From Campylobacter vulpis (GTDB lineage Bacteria; Campylobacterota; Campylobacteria; Campylobacterales; Campylobacteraceae): a stretch of 64,000 nt of DNA. This document shows, piece after piece, positions 55,980-63,470 of this stretch. Under the pieces are notes generated by a model that saw nothing but the letters and a program-made list of their open reading frames with translations, did not search any database and was not told the origin of the DNA. The stretch lies in NCBI RefSeq assembly GCF_014217995.1, contig NZ_CP041617.1:1364001-1428000 (forward strand), in the 5' to 3' direction. The position numbers and the translations under genes are program-made. The stretch's first letter is position 1; every line of letters starts with the position of its first letter.

Positions 55980-56558
55980 ATGGAAAAAGACTACAAAATA
56001 AAAGTAACAGACACAAGCAAACTTAATGACCATTATAAAGAGGCGATACAAGAAGGCACTTATGATGGTGAAGATATTGATAAATTTTTCAACACAATCA
56101 AAACTTTTGACATTGCGGAAAGTTTATTAAAAAAAGATTTTTCAAATCAATCCATCAAATTTGAAATCATCACAGATAAAGAAAAAATTCCATTAGATAT
56201 AAGACTTGGTGATAAAAATTTTCAACAAGGGATTGAGCATTTAATCAAAATGGGTGGCTCTGCTATCAATAAAGAAAAATTAAATGATACAATAAAAAAA
56301 GATCTCAATAAGCAACTAGAGCAATACAAACCTAAAACATATGATGAAATGCTAGATGGAACTTTTAAGGCTTTAAAAAATATGTCAGAAATAGCAAACA
56401 AAGATATAGCAGCAATGATACAAGAATTTGCAAACTCTTACTTAAAAACAAGAGGGAAATACGAACAAAAAAAAAAAAAAATAAATAACCTCGCAAAAGA
56501 GCCGTCATTTTTTAAGCAAAAAATGAACGAATTTTTCAAAAAAAAAAAAAAAAACTAA
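55980..56558 (+). CDS. Hypothetical leading-region protein with two poly-A tracts
   Basis: 192 residues, soluble, acidic/basic mixed helices (KVTDTSKLNDHYKEAIQEGT; EQYKPKTYDEMLDGTFKALK). Near the C-terminus runs of 15 and 17 A encode KKKK and KKKKK and the frame stops just after the second. With one extra A the frame continues as LNKKEFEKERTANKTLSMSK to 56617, ending ten bases before the primase ATG, which looks like the original end. So the gene is either mutated, variable by slippage, or read by transcriptional slippage. Confidence 0.6.
   Translation: MEKDYKIKVTDTSKLNDHYKEAIQEGTYDGEDIDKFFNTIKTFDIAESLLKKDFSNQSIKFEIITDKEKIPLDIRLGDKNFQQGIEHLIKMGGSAINKEKLNDTIKKDLNKQLEQYKPKTYDEMLDGTFKALKNMSEIANKDIAAMIQEFANSYLKTRGKYEQKKKKINNLAKEPSFFKQKMNEFFKKKKKN
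56467..56481 (+). repeat. Poly-A tract, 15 A
   Basis: Uninterrupted run inside a coding region, encoding four lysines. A different length would end the frame at the TAA immediately after or switch frame. Confidence 0.85.
56538..56554 (+). repeat. Poly-A tract, 17 A
   Basis: Uninterrupted run just before the stop of the same gene. Eighteen A would restore a 20-residue longer C-terminus. Runs this long also promote RNA polymerase slippage. Confidence 0.85.
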
Positions 56559-56626
56559 ATAAAAAAGAATTTGAAAAAGAAAGAACAGCAAATAAAACTT
56601 TATCGATGAGCAAATAAAGGAAACAT

Positions 56627-57853
56627 ATGCCACAAAAAAGAATTTATTTGTATGTTCCTTTTAAAGATAAAGAAAAAGCAAGATTGTTAGGAGCTATGTG
56701 GGACGAAAAAGAAAAAAAATGGTTTGCTCCAAAAAGCTTGGATAAAAATATTTTTGCACAATGGCTTTATCCACACCAAAAAAAAGATTTTTCATTTGAC
56801 GAAAATGAAGTGCTAACAACTTTCAAATTTGCTTTAGAAAAACAAGGCTTAATTATCAGTGGCTTACCCATTATGGATGGTAAAATTCATAGAGTGAAAA
56901 CTACAACGGATAAGGGCAGAGAAATGAGTGGGGCTTATAGTGGGTTTTTAAATGAATATCCTGCGGGCTTTATTCAAAACTTTAAAACAGGTATTAAAGA
57001 AAATTGGAAAATGCCCTTAGAAAATGCGAAACAAAATATTATAAATTATCAAACTATTAATAAAAATTCTACATCGCACATAAACAATAATATTAAGCAG
57101 GATATTTTGAAACTTCAGCAAAAAACTGCACTTAAAATTGAAAAAGAATACAGCGAAGCCCATTGGGCTTATTCTAATCATCCTTACCTAATCAAAAAAG
57201 GTTTTAACGAAAATTTTTATTTAAAACAAGATAGTAAAGGCTCTCTTCTTATTCCCCTAAAAGACGAAAATGGAAAAATATGGTCTGTGCAAAGAATTTT
57301 TCCAAATGGCGATAAAATCATCGGTATCATCAAAACAAAAGAAGAAAAAGAACAAGGCATTGAATACTCCGCAAGAAAATCTGGGTGCTTTCACATCATA
57401 GGTGCAAAAAGCTTAGAATATTGCAAAGAATTTATCATAGCAGAAGGCTTTGCTACTGCTGCAACAATTTATAAAGCGCTTGAAAAACCTGTTATAATGG
57501 GTGTAGATGCTGGAAATTTACTCAAAATCGTTGAAGCCTTAAAGGATAAATTTCAAAATATCCCCATCACTATAATTGCAGATAATGATAGAAAAAGAGA
57601 ATTGCAAGGATTTTCTAATATCGGTGTAGAAATAGCAAAAGAAATCCAACAAAAATTTTCAAATATTAAAATTATCATTCCAAAAATTAGCGACCAAGAA
57701 GCAGAACAGGGAATGAGCGATTTTAATGATATTTTCCTAAAAAAAGGGCTTGAAGAAGTTAAAAAACAACTGCACTCTATTAATTTTCAAAACAAACTTA
57801 AAGATTTTAAAAACTCTACGAAACAACATAATGAGCAAGAGCTTATAAGATAG
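56627..57853 (+). CDS. TraC-like conjugative primase (DUF5710 + TOPRIM)
   Basis: 408 residues. The N-terminus is a DUF5710-like module (IYLYVPFKDKEKARLLGAMWDEKEKKWFAP); the C-terminal half has the TraC/TOPRIM primase pattern: SLLIPLKDENGKIWSVQRIFPNG, FIIAEGFATAATIYKAL and ITIIADNDRKRE. Such primases prime the strand after transfer and can themselves be exported. The end, FQNKLKDFKNSTKQ, resembles the KDFKSKLK tail of the cargo genes, perhaps a shared export signal. Last gene of the rightward leading-region operon. Confidence 0.85.
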   Translation: MPQKRIYLYVPFKDKEKARLLGAMWDEKEKKWFAPKSLDKNIFAQWLYPHQKKDFSFDENEVLTTFKFALEKQGLIISGLPIMDGKIHRVKTTTDKGREMSGAYSGFLNEYPAGFIQNFKTGIKENWKMPLENAKQNIINYQTINKNSTSHINNNIKQDILKLQQKTALKIEKEYSEAHWAYSNHPYLIKKGFNENFYLKQDSKGSLLIPLKDENGKIWSVQRIFPNGDKIIGIIKTKEEKEQGIEYSARKSGCFHIIGAKSLEYCKEFIIAEGFATAATIYKALEKPVIMGVDAGNLLKIVEALKDKFQNIPITIIADNDRKRELQGFSNIGVEIAKEIQQKFSNIKIIIPKISDQEAEQGMSDFNDIFLKKGLEEVKKQLHSINFQNKLKDFKNSTKQHNEQELIR

Positions 57854-57955
57854 CTTTATATTTTTGTATAATTTTAATAAATAATAATATATTTAAATAA
57901 ATTTTAATAAATAAAATTATATAATAACAAATATTTTAATACATAAGGAGACACA

Positions 57956-58240
57956 ATGAAAAATGTTACCAAATTAGGTTTGCTTAGTGCAGTTGTTGCT
58001 ATTTTATTCTCTGCTTGTTCAGAACCAAAGAGTGTGCAATATTATGAAGATCCAAAAAATGCTAAAGAATTAGAAGCTAAAATCAAAGAATGTGATAAAA
58101 ACGCTAATTCTGCAGAAACTAACACAGAATGTGCAAATGCTTACAAGGCACAATACTCAAAATCTCTTCAAAATTTTCAAAATGAAAAACTTACAGACGA
58201 AGAAATTAAAAAGTATTTTAAACATAGAGATAACAAATGA
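57956..58240 (+). CDS. eexN: EexN-family entry exclusion lipoprotein fused to a VirB5 C-terminus
   Basis: 94 residues. Lipobox LFSACS after MKNVTKLGLLSAVVAIL, then the EexN pattern SVQYYEDPKNAKELEAKIKEC and ECANAYKA, as in entry-exclusion lipoproteins that block redundant mating. From residue 66 on (QYSKSLQNFQ to the end) it is identical to the last 29 residues of VirB5, encoded by the 175-bp repeat. So either this is a fusion created at the recombination junction or VirB5 acquired the EexN end. AGGAGACACA precedes the ATG. Confidence 0.75.
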   Translation: MKNVTKLGLLSAVVAILFSACSEPKSVQYYEDPKNAKELEAKIKECDKNANSAETNTECANAYKAQYSKSLQNFQNEKLTDEEIKKYFKHRDNK

Positions 58241-58326
58241 ATTTTTTTCAAACTCTAGGTTTAAGTATAGAACAAATTATTAATGCCATTAGACAAACAG
58301 GAACAAGCGATAAGATTGCTGAACTT
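58152..58326 (+). repeat. 175-bp perfect direct repeat, copy 2
   Basis: Identical to 30220-30394, about 28 kb away in the same orientation. It brings the virB5 3' end in frame with eexN and a 30-codon virB6 start. The identity ends exactly at the TAA that closes the virB6 fragment. Confidence 0.95.
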
Positions 58327-58329
58327 TAA
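58237..58329 (+). pseudogene. Truncated virB6 fragment (30 codons)
   Basis: MNFFQTLGLSIEQIINAIRQ and ten further codons, the same as VirB6 residues 1-30, then TAA. It overlaps the eexN stop by ATGA exactly as in the true virB5-virB6 pair. Not functional as VirB6. Confidence 0.9.
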
Positions 58330-58353
58330 GCCTTTATATCTTTAAAGGCTTAA
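58326..58353. terminator. Hairpin at the right end of the operon
   Basis: Inverted repeat with 11-bp arms (TTAAGCCTTTA and complement) around TATCTT, directly after the truncated virB6. No strong T-run on either side; it separates the rightward operon from the leftward small genes and could end both. Confidence 0.5.
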
Positions 58354-58367
58354 TACTTCTCATCACT

Positions 58368-58460
58368 TTAAATACTGCCTTTTTCAAGCATCTTAACAAT
58401 CATTAAAGCAGAACCAAAAAAGGCAATTAAAGCAAAAACAGCACAAAGTATCCCTAACAT
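58368..58460 (-). CDS. 30-residue single-helix membrane peptide
   Basis: MLGILCAVFALIAFFGSALM followed by IVKMLEKGSI: one membrane helix and a short basic tail. Its ATG overlaps the stop of the upstream gene (TAATG) and GAGGAG lies ahead, so it is probably translated. No family recognised; tiny hydrophobic peptides of this kind can be toxins or subunits of membrane complexes. Confidence 0.5.
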   Translation of the reverse strand: MLGILCAVFALIAFFGSALMIVKMLEKGSI

Positions 58461-58691
58461 TACTCCAACTCCTCAATTTGTTTTAAAATTTTATATATTC
58501 TCTTGCTAAAAGCATACAACAAAATACAAGCAAAAATAACTCCTAAAACAATAAACAATGCTTGTATCCAATCAATGCGACTATAATTTAAAACACAAAA
58601 AACCAAATATCCCAAATAAAGCAGTAAGAAAAGCCAACATTAATGCTTTTAAAACATCAATTTCTAATTTTATTCTCTCTTTTTTACTCAT
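58460..58691 (-). pseudogene. Two-helix small membrane protein, frameshifted
   Basis: Starts SKKERIKLEIDVLKALMLAF with one membrane helix and stops after 36 codons at 58581; one base shift in the TTTTTTG run near 58603 continues as LNYSRIDWIQALFIVLGVIF into a second helix and a charged end (IYKILKQIEELE) that overlaps the next ATG. The rebuilt protein is about 76 residues. Real mutation or homopolymer error. No family recognised. Confidence 0.55.
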
Positions 58692-58759
58692 ATGAAGATT
58701 ATAGCATAAAAATATTTTACTCTCGCTTTTTATATGTAACTTTTCTTTTGGAGTATTTC

Positions 58760-58781
58760 AAAATTGCTATTTTGCAATTTT
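58760..58781 (+). terminator. Terminator-like hairpin
   Basis: Arms AAAATTGC and GCAATTTT around TATTTT, followed by TTTAT. Suitable to stop rightward transcription from the element before the chromosomal flgS region. Confidence 0.5.
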
Positions 58782-59013
58782 TTATAAAAGTTCAAAAATT
58801 TTAATTTTTGATTTACCGAATTATATATATTTGAATAAATTTAAATAATTTAATAAATTTAGAGACTATTCTATTTAAGTCAATTTTATCAAATTTGAAG
58901 TATTTTTTATATACATATAATAAATATTGACATAGATATAATAGTTCCTAAATATTTTAAATTATATTAAATAATTTAAAATTTAAGAACACCATTCTTT
59001 GAATGGAGATATC

Positions 59014-59045
59014 GGTAAATCAAAAATTTTAATTTTTGATTTACC
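59014..59045. repeat. 32-bp perfect palindrome, with a partial copy at 58792-58817
   Basis: 15-bp arms (GGTAAATCAAAAATT and complement) with a TT centre. Twenty-six bases of it recur 222 bp upstream in the same orientation. Possibly a recombination or regulator-binding site. Confidence 0.75.
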
Positions 59046-59097
59046 AAAAAAATATATTTACGCTGTAAGTGTAAAATCACACAAATTATTTTAAGTA

Positions 59098-59952
59098 GTG
59101 AGGATAGGTATTAAATTTCATAGTTTTGCGTGTTTGCATCCTGAGCTTGATTTAAATCAAATGGTCGATTTTTACAGCGTGTTTGATGGGCTTGATGTGG
59201 CGTATTTTTCCGGTGATGTATTTGAAGATATTAAAACGCTTATTTTGCCAAATTATAGGCTTTTAGATGAAAAATTTTTGATGGATAAAACAGAATGTAG
59301 GGCTTTGACTTTATTTGCTAAAAATAATCGCAAACGCTATTCTATTAACCGAGAAATTCAGCACTTTAAAGCACTTAGCACCTTTAATAAGCTTTTAAAA
59401 TCAGGCATTTTACGCATAGAAAAAAGCAAGGAAAATAAAATTGAAAAATCCAAGCACCATAAGCTAAAAAGAGAGTTAAGAGCCTATGTTATACAAGATA
59501 AAATTCTTTTTAAAGACCATTATACGCGTTTTCATTTTTATTTTTTAAAGCCGAATGAAAATTTGATTTTAGCGGGAGAATTTGAAGGACTTTTGGAAAA
59601 AATAAAGGAGAAATTTGAGTTTTATCAAAGTTTTTGTTTTGAGCAATTGGCAAGGGAATTTGTGGAAAAACATTTTGGTATTTATAGTGTGCAAAGTTAC
59701 TGGAACAGAAATTTGGAGCTTGATTTATATTATAAAGATGAAACGATTTCTCTCATCGGTGAAGTAAAATTTAAAAATAAAAAAATTTGCAAAAATGTCC
59801 TAAATGATCTTTATAAAAAGGCACAGGAATTAAATTTAAAGCCCGATTATTATATAATCTTTTCCAAAAATGGCTTTTCTAAGGAGCTTGAAAGCTTGCA
59901 AGATGAGCATTTGCTTTTGTTTGATTTAAGTCATTTTAAGGCTTTAATGTGA
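59098..59952 (+). CDS. DUF234-like nuclease-fold protein (Cj0792-like)
   Basis: 284 residues, start GTG. No ATPase P-loop is seen, but the C-terminal half resembles the DUF234 region of archaeal-type ATPases: FCFEQLAREFVEKHFGIY, then YWNRNLELDLYYKDETISLIGEVKFKNK, a PD-(D/E)xK-like site (Asp, Glu, Lys). Nuclease activity is inferred. Seven bases separate it from flgS, so they share a transcript, as Cj0792-0793 do from memory. First chromosomal gene right of the element. Confidence 0.7.
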   Translation: MRIGIKFHSFACLHPELDLNQMVDFYSVFDGLDVAYFSGDVFEDIKTLILPNYRLLDEKFLMDKTECRALTLFAKNNRKRYSINREIQHFKALSTFNKLLKSGILRIEKSKENKIEKSKHHKLKRELRAYVIQDKILFKDHYTRFHFYFLKPNENLILAGEFEGLLEKIKEKFEFYQSFCFEQLAREFVEKHFGIYSVQSYWNRNLELDLYYKDETISLIGEVKFKNKKICKNVLNDLYKKAQELNLKPDYYIIFSKNGFSKELESLQDEHLLLFDLSHFKALM

Positions 59953-59959
59953 GGATAAA

Positions 59960-60994
59960 ATGGATAAAAATATTTTACAAAGTTTAGATTCTAATGAAAA
60001 AGAAACCCTGCAAAAAGGGCTTCAAAGCTTAATTGAGCAAACTTATGTGATAGAAAATGAGTATAAAATTCTTAACGAAAACTATAACGCTCTAAGGGCT
60101 ATGATGAGCGAAGTGATTGAGGTTTTACCTACGGCGTTATGGATTATGGATAGAGATAAAAAGATTATTTTGCAAAATAGAGCTGCCGCACAAAATGCGA
60201 ATTTGTTGGAGCAAATTGATTTGAAAAATCCACATTATGAGCTTGAATTTGACAATAAATTTTATACCATAAAAATCATAGCTCAAAATGAAAAAACCAT
60301 CATTTCAGCCACAGACATTAGCGATGAAAAAAGAAACGAACGCCTTGCGAGTATGGGAAGTGTGGCAGCACATTTAGCCCACGAGATAAGAAATCCCATA
60401 GGCTCCATATCTTTACTTGCCTCTACGCTTTTTTCTAGGGTCGAGCTTAAAAATAAAAATATCGTGCTTGAAATTCAAAAAGCCATAGCTAGAGTTGAAA
60501 GAATCGTAAATTCTACGCTGCTTTTTACTAAGGGTGTGCATATTCATAAGAGTTTTTTTAATCTTTTAGAATTAAAAGAGGAGTGCGAACAAGCCATAGC
60601 AGCTTATAATTTTTCTAGTGAGATTAGCTTTGAAATGGAATTTTTTGATTTAGAAATTTATGCAGATAAGGCTTTGCTAGGCTTAGTTTTGCAAAATCTT
60701 ATTTATAATGCTATTGATGCGATTGAGGAAGAGGAGAGTGAAGAGCCTAAAATTTGCATTAAAGCTTATGTAAAAGAGACGAATTTATATGTGGAAATTT
60801 TAGATAATGGTTGTGAAATTAAGGACGAAAAGCTTGTTTTTGAAGCCTTTAAAACGACTAAGCTTAAGGGAAATGGACTTGGACTTTCTTTGTCTAAAGA
60901 AATCATCAATGCCCATAAGGGAGAGCTTGGCTTTAAGATAAAGCCTAAGCTATTTTATTTTACCTTACCTCTTGAGTTGATTAACGATACCTAG
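59960..60994 (+). CDS. flgS: Flagellar sensor kinase FlgS
   Basis: A 344-residue cytoplasmic histidine kinase that, with FlgR, turns on sigma-54 dependent rod and hook genes once the export apparatus is built. A coiled-coil/PAS-like N-terminus (VIEVLPTALWIMDRDKKII) precedes the dimerisation domain with the phosphorylated His in AAHLAHEIRNPIGS (near residue 141) and a HATPase domain (NAIDAI, LDNG, GNGLGLSLSKEI). No membrane helix. The 3' end overlaps the convergent flgG by 30 bases. Confidence 0.93.
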   Translation: MDKNILQSLDSNEKETLQKGLQSLIEQTYVIENEYKILNENYNALRAMMSEVIEVLPTALWIMDRDKKIILQNRAAAQNANLLEQIDLKNPHYELEFDNKFYTIKIIAQNEKTIISATDISDEKRNERLASMGSVAAHLAHEIRNPIGSISLLASTLFSRVELKNKNIVLEIQKAIARVERIVNSTLLFTKGVHIHKSFFNLLELKEECEQAIAAYNFSSEISFEMEFFDLEIYADKALLGLVLQNLIYNAIDAIEEEESEEPKICIKAYVKETNLYVEILDNGCEIKDEKLVFEAFKTTKLKGNGLGLSLSKEIINAHKGELGFKIKPKLFYFTLPLELINDT

Positions 60995-61756
60995 CATTTC
61001 ATCACTTGTAGTAATAGCTTTTGAACCTGCTTCATAGGCTCTTTGTCCTGTGATGAGGTCAGTCATCTCTTCGACAAGCTGGACATTGCTAAGCTCTACA
61101 AAGCCGTGTCTTATGTTTCCTAAGCCGTCCTGCCCCGCTATGCCTGCTACTGGTGCACCACTAGCCCCAGTTTCTAGGTAGAGATTATCCCCCATAGAGT
61201 GAAGTCCTGCTGGGTTAATGAACTGAACTAGCTCGATTTGCCCAATTTGCGTTTCTTCTTGCTCACCTGCTAACATCACAGAGACGGTGCCGTCTTTTGC
61301 GATGCTAATGTTTGTCGCACCCTCTGGCACTGTCATTTCTGGGATTAGTCTATATCCGTCTGCATTGACGACATTGCCTTCATTATCTCTTGTAAATTGC
61401 CCATTTCTTGTGTAAGCTGTTGTGCCGTCAGGAAGCTGAATTTGAAAAAAGCCATTGCCCTCAATCGCCATATCAAAACTATCCGTGCTAGTAGATTTAT
61501 AACTCCCCGGCGTAAAAACCTTTGTAACAGCCGTAGGACGCACCCCTAAGCCCACTTCTATGCCTGATGGAGAAAGTGTGGTTGCCGAGGTGGAAGTGCC
61601 TGCGTATTTCATCGTTTGATACATCAAGTCCGCAAATTCGGCTCTTGATTTTTTAAAGCCGACTGTATTGACATTTGAAATATTGTTTGAGGTTACATCA
61701 ATTTGTGTTTGTTGGGCAACCATACCTGTGGCTGCCGTATGAAGTGAACGCATCAT
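60965..61756 (-). CDS. flgG: Flagellar distal rod protein FlgG
   Basis: 263 residues, standard FlgG: rod N-terminus MMRSLHTAATGMVAQQTQID with NVTSNNISNVNTVGFKK-like pattern, the FlgG-specific region GVRPTAVTKVFTPGSYKST, GNGFFQIQLPDGTTAYTRNG and C-terminal VELSNVQLVEEMTDLITGQR with YEAGSKAITTSD. Second gene of a leftward operon after flgF/flgG2, 25 bases apart. Confidence 0.96.
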   Translation of the reverse strand: MMRSLHTAATGMVAQQTQIDVTSNNISNVNTVGFKKSRAEFADLMYQTMKYAGTSTSATTLSPSGIEVGLGVRPTAVTKVFTPGSYKSTSTDSFDMAIEGNGFFQIQLPDGTTAYTRNGQFTRDNEGNVVNADGYRLIPEMTVPEGATNISIAKDGTVSVMLAGEQEETQIGQIELVQFINPAGLHSMGDNLYLETGASGAPVAGIAGQDGLGNIRHGFVELSNVQLVEEMTDLITGQRAYEAGSKAITTSDEMLGIVNQLKR

Positions 61757-61781
61757 TGTTTATCCTTTCTAATTTATTTTA

Positions 61782-62594
61782 TCACTTAACGCTTGCGAGT
61801 TTATTAATCGCATCTTGATTTAAATCATCCATATGAGCTGTCATTACCTTTTGATACATCTCAACCATTCTATTTGCCTCGATTAAGGCTACCATTTCAC
61901 TCACAGGATTGACATTTGAGCCTTGTGAAAAGCCTTGTTTAACGGAATTTGAAATTTCTAAATCTCTAATACGCGTTAAATCATCGATTTTATAGGTATT
62001 GTCCCCGTCCTTATCTAAAGCTCTTATATCATCAACTTGAGCGATGAAAAGTCTAGCATTATCCTCTCCATCGACACTGATATTGCCATTTTTATCCACA
62101 TTAATATGCACAGCATTATTTCCTATGATAATGCCAGCGTTTTGAGGATTGTTAAAATAATTACTGCTTAAGACCTTATAGCCTTGTTTATTGACCAAAT
62201 AGCCCTCATCATCAAGTTGAAAATTTCCGTCTTTTGTGAGTCTAATCTCTCCGTTTTTTGTTTGCACGAGGTAAAAGGTATCCTCCCTAGTCATCGCAAA
62301 GTCTAAAGGATTATTGGTCGCTTTTAAAGAGCCTGTGCTAAAATCCGTGTAATCTTGCGAAATTTGAGGCACTCTATCAATAGTCGTATTGACAAAACGC
62401 GCAGCGTCTTTTGTGTGATTTTCTATAGGTAGTTCGTCCTGAGTCTCTTTAAAAATCCTTTTAAAATCCGCAATAACCACATCATCACGCTTATATCCAC
62501 TTGTGTTAATGTTTGCTAGGTTGTTTGTGATAACTTCGAGTTTATTAAACTGCGTTACCATTCCACCCGTTGCTTGATAATATCCATTTTGCAT
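61782..62594 (-). CDS. flgF: Flagellar proximal rod protein FlgF (flgG2)
   Basis: 270 residues of the rod/hook family: QNGYYQATGGMVTQFNKLEV at the N-terminus, NLANINTSGYKRDD, and C-terminal QGSNVNPVSEMVALIEANR with MYQKVMTAHMD. Annotated flgG2 (Cj0697) in C. jejuni. It leads the operon and has a sigma-54 promoter upstream. Confidence 0.92.
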   Translation of the reverse strand: MQNGYYQATGGMVTQFNKLEVITNNLANINTSGYKRDDVVIADFKRIFKETQDELPIENHTKDAARFVNTTIDRVPQISQDYTDFSTGSLKATNNPLDFAMTREDTFYLVQTKNGEIRLTKDGNFQLDDEGYLVNKQGYKVLSSNYFNNPQNAGIIIGNNAVHINVDKNGNISVDGEDNARLFIAQVDDIRALDKDGDNTYKIDDLTRIRDLEISNSVKQGFSQGSNVNPVSEMVALIEANRMVEMYQKVMTAHMDDLNQDAINKLASVK

Positions 62595-62629
62595 ATTTTC
62601 ACCTATATTTTAAGATTTACAACTACTTT

Positions 62630-62645
62630 AGCAAAATGTGTTCCA
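62630..62645 (-). promoter_or_regulatory. Sigma-54 promoter of flgF-flgG
   Basis: On the minus strand TGGAACACATTTTGCT: the GG and GC pairs are ten bases apart and the flanks fit the RpoN -24/-12 consensus, 36 bases before the flgF start. Rod genes of Campylobacter are RpoN/FlgSR dependent, and flgS lies next door. Confidence 0.85.
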
Positions 62646-62660
62646 CTTTTTAAAAAGGCT

Positions 62661-63470
62661 TTATTTTGGGCGTTTAATGAGCTTAAAAGCAAAGTGAAGC
62701 ATAAAAAAAAGACAAGAAATTCCTATAATGCAAGCCCCGCTTGAAAGATTGAAAATCGCACTTACAAATAAGCCAAGCACACAAAAAATGCTACTAATGC
62801 AAGAAGAAATCATCATCATAGCCCCCAGTCTTTTAGCAAAAGATTCTGCTATAAAACTAGGGATACTAAGCATAGCCATAACTAAAATAAGCCCTACTAA
62901 GCGTATAGAAATAACAATACAAAAGGCAAGTATTGCGATTAAAAGATAGTGAAAAAAGCTTGTATTTATGCCTTTAACCTTTGCAAATTCACTATCAAAA
63001 CTTAAAATTTCAAACTGCCTATAAAATAAAAATAGAAGTAAGATGAAGGCACCATCAACAAAAGCCATAAGCCACAAATCACTTGTCGAAACTGCCAAAA
63101 TAGAGCCAAATAAATACGCCATTAAATCACTATTTTGCCCCGGGCTTAAATCAATCAAAATAATCCCCACAGCCATTCCAAAAGCCCAAATTACAGCAAT
63201 AAAACTATCACTTCTGTGAGAATAATGTTTGCTTAAAAAGGCGACTAAAAAAGCTAAAAAAAGTGTAAAAATACTCGTGCTAAGTAAAATGGGTAAAGAG
63301 AAATAAATCGCCAAACCTATACCTCCAAAAGCTCCGTGCGTAATGCCTCCTGCCATAGAAAAGAGGCGATTTATCATCACTAAAACCCCCATAGCTCCAC
63401 AGGCAATGCTGACTAAAAGTGCAGCTAAAAGGGCGTTTTGAAAAAAGGTGTAGTTCAAAAGCTCAAGCAC
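62661..63470 (-). CDS. znuB: ABC transporter permease, zinc/manganese type (ZnuB-like)
   Basis: A 269-residue ABC-3 family permease with eight or nine membrane helices. Typical parts: GVLVMINRLFSMAGGITHGAFGGIGLAIY near the N-terminus and RLVGLILVMAMLSIPSFIAESFAKRL near residue 195. Imports divalent metal, most likely zinc, with the ATPase gene that overlaps it by eight bases. Corresponds to Cj0141c from memory. Confidence 0.87.
   Translation of the reverse strand: MLELLNYTFFQNALLAALLVSIACGAMGVLVMINRLFSMAGGITHGAFGGIGLAIYFSLPILLSTSIFTLFLAFLVAFLSKHYSHRSDSFIAVIWAFGMAVGIILIDLSPGQNSDLMAYLFGSILAVSTSDLWLMAFVDGAFILLLFLFYRQFEILSFDSEFAKVKGINTSFFHYLLIAILAFCIVISIRLVGLILVMAMLSIPSFIAESFAKRLGAMMMISSCISSIFCVLGLFVSAIFNLSSGACIIGISCLFFMLHFAFKLIKRPK

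Larger units (their letters stand above)
58692..59097. other. Right junction, AT-rich, palindromic, no gene
   Basis: No coding frame seen. It holds a terminator-like hairpin (58760-58781, arms AAAATTGC/GCAATTTT then T), a perfect 32-bp palindrome at 59014-59045, a partial copy of it at 58792-58817, a short hairpin at 58992-59006 (CCATTC/GAATGG) and several A/T palindromes around 58940-58985. The element/chromosome border and the promoter of the next gene lie somewhere here. No integrase or tRNA. Confidence 0.55.

Noticed and set aside
24842-59097. Integration at a tRNA gene with att repeats
   Set aside because: No tRNA at either edge and no direct repeat shared by the two borders could be found by eye.
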